From Candidatus Eiseniibacteriota bacterium (GTDB lineage Bacteria; Eisenbacteria; RBG-16-71-46; JABDJR01), in assembly GCA_013003415.1 (NCBI GenBank), contig JABDJR010000507.1, positions 1 to 7,550 on the forward strand: DNA of 7,550 nt. Reading direction: 5' to 3'. The notes under the pieces are model-generated. The model had not been told where the DNA came from and ran no database searches. It worked only from the letters and a program-made list of their open reading frames with translations. Positions 6,092 through 7,550 of this stretch are shown one piece after another. The position numbers and the translations under genes are program-made. The stretch's first letter is position 1, and each line of letters begins with the position of its first letter.

Positions 6092-6187
6092 GTGACAGAG
6101 AGAGGCTGTTTGACTGGAACAGATTCCAGTAGACTTCGTCTCTATGTCACAACCATCCCGGCGCCAAACCTTAGCGCCACATCATGA
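6092..6187 (+). CDS. Possible 31-codon upstream ORF overlapping the ppc start
   Basis: A GTG at 6092 is preceded by GGGAGG (6083-6088), a near-ideal Shine-Dalgarno sequence, though only three bases away. The frame runs 31 codons and stops with TGA at 6185-6187, past the ppc ATG at 6144 and in a different frame. The peptide has no recognisable features. It could be a leader peptide or translation-coupling ORF, or the site could be chance. It is listed because ppc itself lacks a visible ribosome binding site. Confidence 0.2.
   Translation: MTERGCLTGTDSSRLRLYVTTIPAPNLSATS
6113..6130 (+). promoter_or_regulatory. Perfect 7-bp inverted repeat in the ppc leader
   Basis: ACTGGAA-CAGA-TTCCAGT: seven perfect base pairs around a 4-base loop, ending 13 bases before the ppc ATG. 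No T-run follows, so it is not an intrinsic terminator for the protease gene. It could be an operator (dyad) or an RNA hairpin controlling ppc translation. The rest of the 96-base gap (6048-6143) holds a weak GCCA/TGGC repeat at 6062-6078 and no convincing promoter. Confidence 0.4.
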
Positions 6188-7550
6188 ACCACTTCGTGTC
6201 GACGTTGGCTATCTCGGAAATCTCTTGGGCGAGGTTTTGCGCGATCAAGGCGGCCTTGAGCTCTATGAGGCGGTTGAAGAAGCGCGACTAGCCTGTATCT
6301 CCAGGCGCGAGAAGGGGGAGTCTCCGAAAACCTTACTTGGAGACTTCTCGGACCTCTCGGTAGATCAGGCAACACTCTTGGTACGCGCCTTTGCGACCTA
6401 TTTCTCCCTGACCAACCTCGCGGAACAGGTTCACCGTACTCGGAGGCGCCGCGATTACCAGTTTGAAGAGCGTGCTCAACCCGGCTCCTTAGAGGCGGTC
6501 TTTTCTTCGTTCAAGCACATCGATCCGACACGGTTGCGCGATGCCATTGATCAGTTGTCGATCACACCCGTATTCACCGCGCATCCCACCGAAGCCATCC
6601 GGCGGACGATTCTCAAAAAAGAACAACGCATTGCTCGTGCTTTGGTTGACCGCATCGAAATGCCCCAGCGCACCCCGGTGGAAGATCATCGCATCACCGA
6701 GCAGATTCGGGCTGAGGTTGGACTGATTTGGCAAACCGCCGGGCAAGCATCAACCCGTCCTACGGTCGCGGACGAGGTCGAGCACATTCTTTTCTTCCTC
6801 ACCGAGGTGATCTACCGCGTCGTACCCCCATTCAGGGAAAAGCTTGAGAAGGTTGCCGCGTATTACCTCGGTTCGGGTGTGGTTTCCGAGAAACCCTTGG
6901 TGCCGGTTCGCTTCGGATCTTGGGTTGGCGGGGATATGGATGGAAATCCAAATGTGGGGGCTGACACCGTCTTAGCTACGCTCAGGCGCCAGCGTTCGCT
7001 CATTCTTCACAAGTATCGCACCGAAGTACGGACGCTGTTCGAGCATTTGAGTCAAAGCGACGCCCGTGTCGGAATCTCAAAAGCCATTTTGGAGAAAACG
7101 GCAGAGTACAAGAAACAGTTTCCGAGCACGCTCGGGGACATACCGGCTCGCTATCATGAAATGCCTTACCGGTCGCTTCTTTGGATGGTGTGGCACCGGT
7201 TGGGATTGACCGAAACCCAAGAGGCTGGAGGTTACCCGGCCCCCGAGGCACTGATCGATGATCTGGAAATCATTGATCAGAGCCTTACCGAAAACCAAGG
7301 TGCTCGCGCGGGCCGCCATCTTGTGCGGCGTCTGCTTACTCGAGTTAGAACGTTCGGTTTTCATCTTGCCATGCTCGACCTGAGGCAGGACGCGGAGTTG
7401 CATCGAACCGTCTTGGCCGAGTACCTCGGTGATGAAGAGTTCGCTTCAAGAGATGCCAAGGAACGCACGCGCCTTTTGGAAGAGGCGCTGGAGAAGCCGC
7501 TCAAAACGCAGGCCTCACCATCGGAAGATTTATCGAAAACGTTGGATGTG
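6144..7550 (+). CDS. ppc: Phosphoenolpyruvate carboxylase, N-terminal 469 residues (3' end outside window)
   Basis: Cytoplasmic anaplerotic enzyme: phosphoenolpyruvate + bicarbonate gives oxaloacetate + phosphate. It feeds the TCA cycle. The frame is open from ATG 6144 to the window end; family members are usually about 850-950 residues, so roughly half is present. Diagnostic motifs are visible: TPVFTAHPTEAIRRTIL, with the catalytic-region histidine H147 (E. coli VLTAHPTE); FGSWVGGDMDGNPNV at 257-271; and GFHLAMLDLRQDAELH at about 405-420, with the conserved R414. The N-terminal part, DVGYLGNLLGEVL, also fits. The usual GGDRDGNP reads GGDMDGNP here, a variant I believe exists in other bacterial PEPCs. 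The start is the only ATG before the conserved region; a stop at 6111-6113 limits extension to a CTG at 6114. No Shine-Dalgarno sequence lies just before the ATG. No frameshift is visible. Confidence 0.95.
   Translation, partial: MSQPSRRQTLAPHHEPLRVDVGYLGNLLGEVLRDQGGLELYEAVEEARLACISRREKGESPKTLLGDFSDLSVDQATLLVRAFATYFSLTNLAEQVHRTRRRRDYQFEERAQPGSLEAVFSSFKHIDPTRLRDAIDQLSITPVFTAHPTEAIRRTILKKEQRIARALVDRIEMPQRTPVEDHRITEQIRAEVGLIWQTAGQASTRPTVADEVEHILFFLTEVIYRVVPPFREKLEKVAAYYLGSGVVSEKPLVPVRFGSWVGGDMDGNPNVGADTVLATLRRQRSLILHKYRTEVRTLFEHLSQSDARVGISKAILEKTAEYKKQFPSTLGDIPARYHEMPYRSLLWMVWHRLGLTETQEAGGYPAPEALIDDLEIIDQSLTENQGARAGRHLVRRLLTRVRTFGFHLAMLDLRQDAELHRTVLAEYLGDEEFASRDAKERTRLLEEALEKPLKTQASPSEDLSKTLDV

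Overview
The window is a stretch of bacterial chromosome of moderately high G+C, with every supported gene on the + strand. No RNA genes, insertion sequences, CRISPR arrays or phage genes were seen. The best taxonomic clue is the large secreted protein in the middle. It carries a metzincin protease domain, a nidogen-like beta domain, an Fn3-like domain and a C-terminal FlgD/type-A-sorting-like beta-sandwich. That layout is typical of FCB-group and neighbouring uncultured phyla (for example Eisenbacteria, Krumholzibacteriota, Latescibacterota, Gemmatimonadota). This placement is an inference from domain style, not from a marker gene.

Region 1 (1-2476) looks like a tight operon. It holds the 3' part of a NosY-like ABC-2 permease cut by the window edge, a 140-residue soluble protein of unknown function, and a 439-residue radical SAM enzyme. 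The gaps are 25 and 8 bases and each downstream gene has a ribosome binding site. The radical SAM enzyme has an unusual CX10CX2C cluster motif. A hotdog-fold acyl-CoA thioesterase (2558-2986) follows after 81 bases and may belong to the same unit.

Region 2 (2987-6047) is a leader with an imperfect stem-loop, then a two-gene secreted-protein unit. A 211-residue protein with a signal peptide overlaps by 14 bases the gene for a 765-residue secreted multidomain metzincin. The overlap and the internal ribosome binding site suggest translational coupling, and the two products probably act together outside the cytoplasm.

Region 3 (6048-7550) is a 96-base leader followed by the first 469 codons of phosphoenolpyruvate carboxylase (ppc), which runs off the window. 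The ppc ATG has no visible Shine-Dalgarno sequence. Its leader holds a perfect 7-bp inverted repeat and a possible 31-codon upstream ORF that overlaps the ppc start.

The points most worth a second look are the radical SAM enzyme and its permease/unknown/thioesterase neighbours, the coupled secreted protease pair, and the ppc leader.
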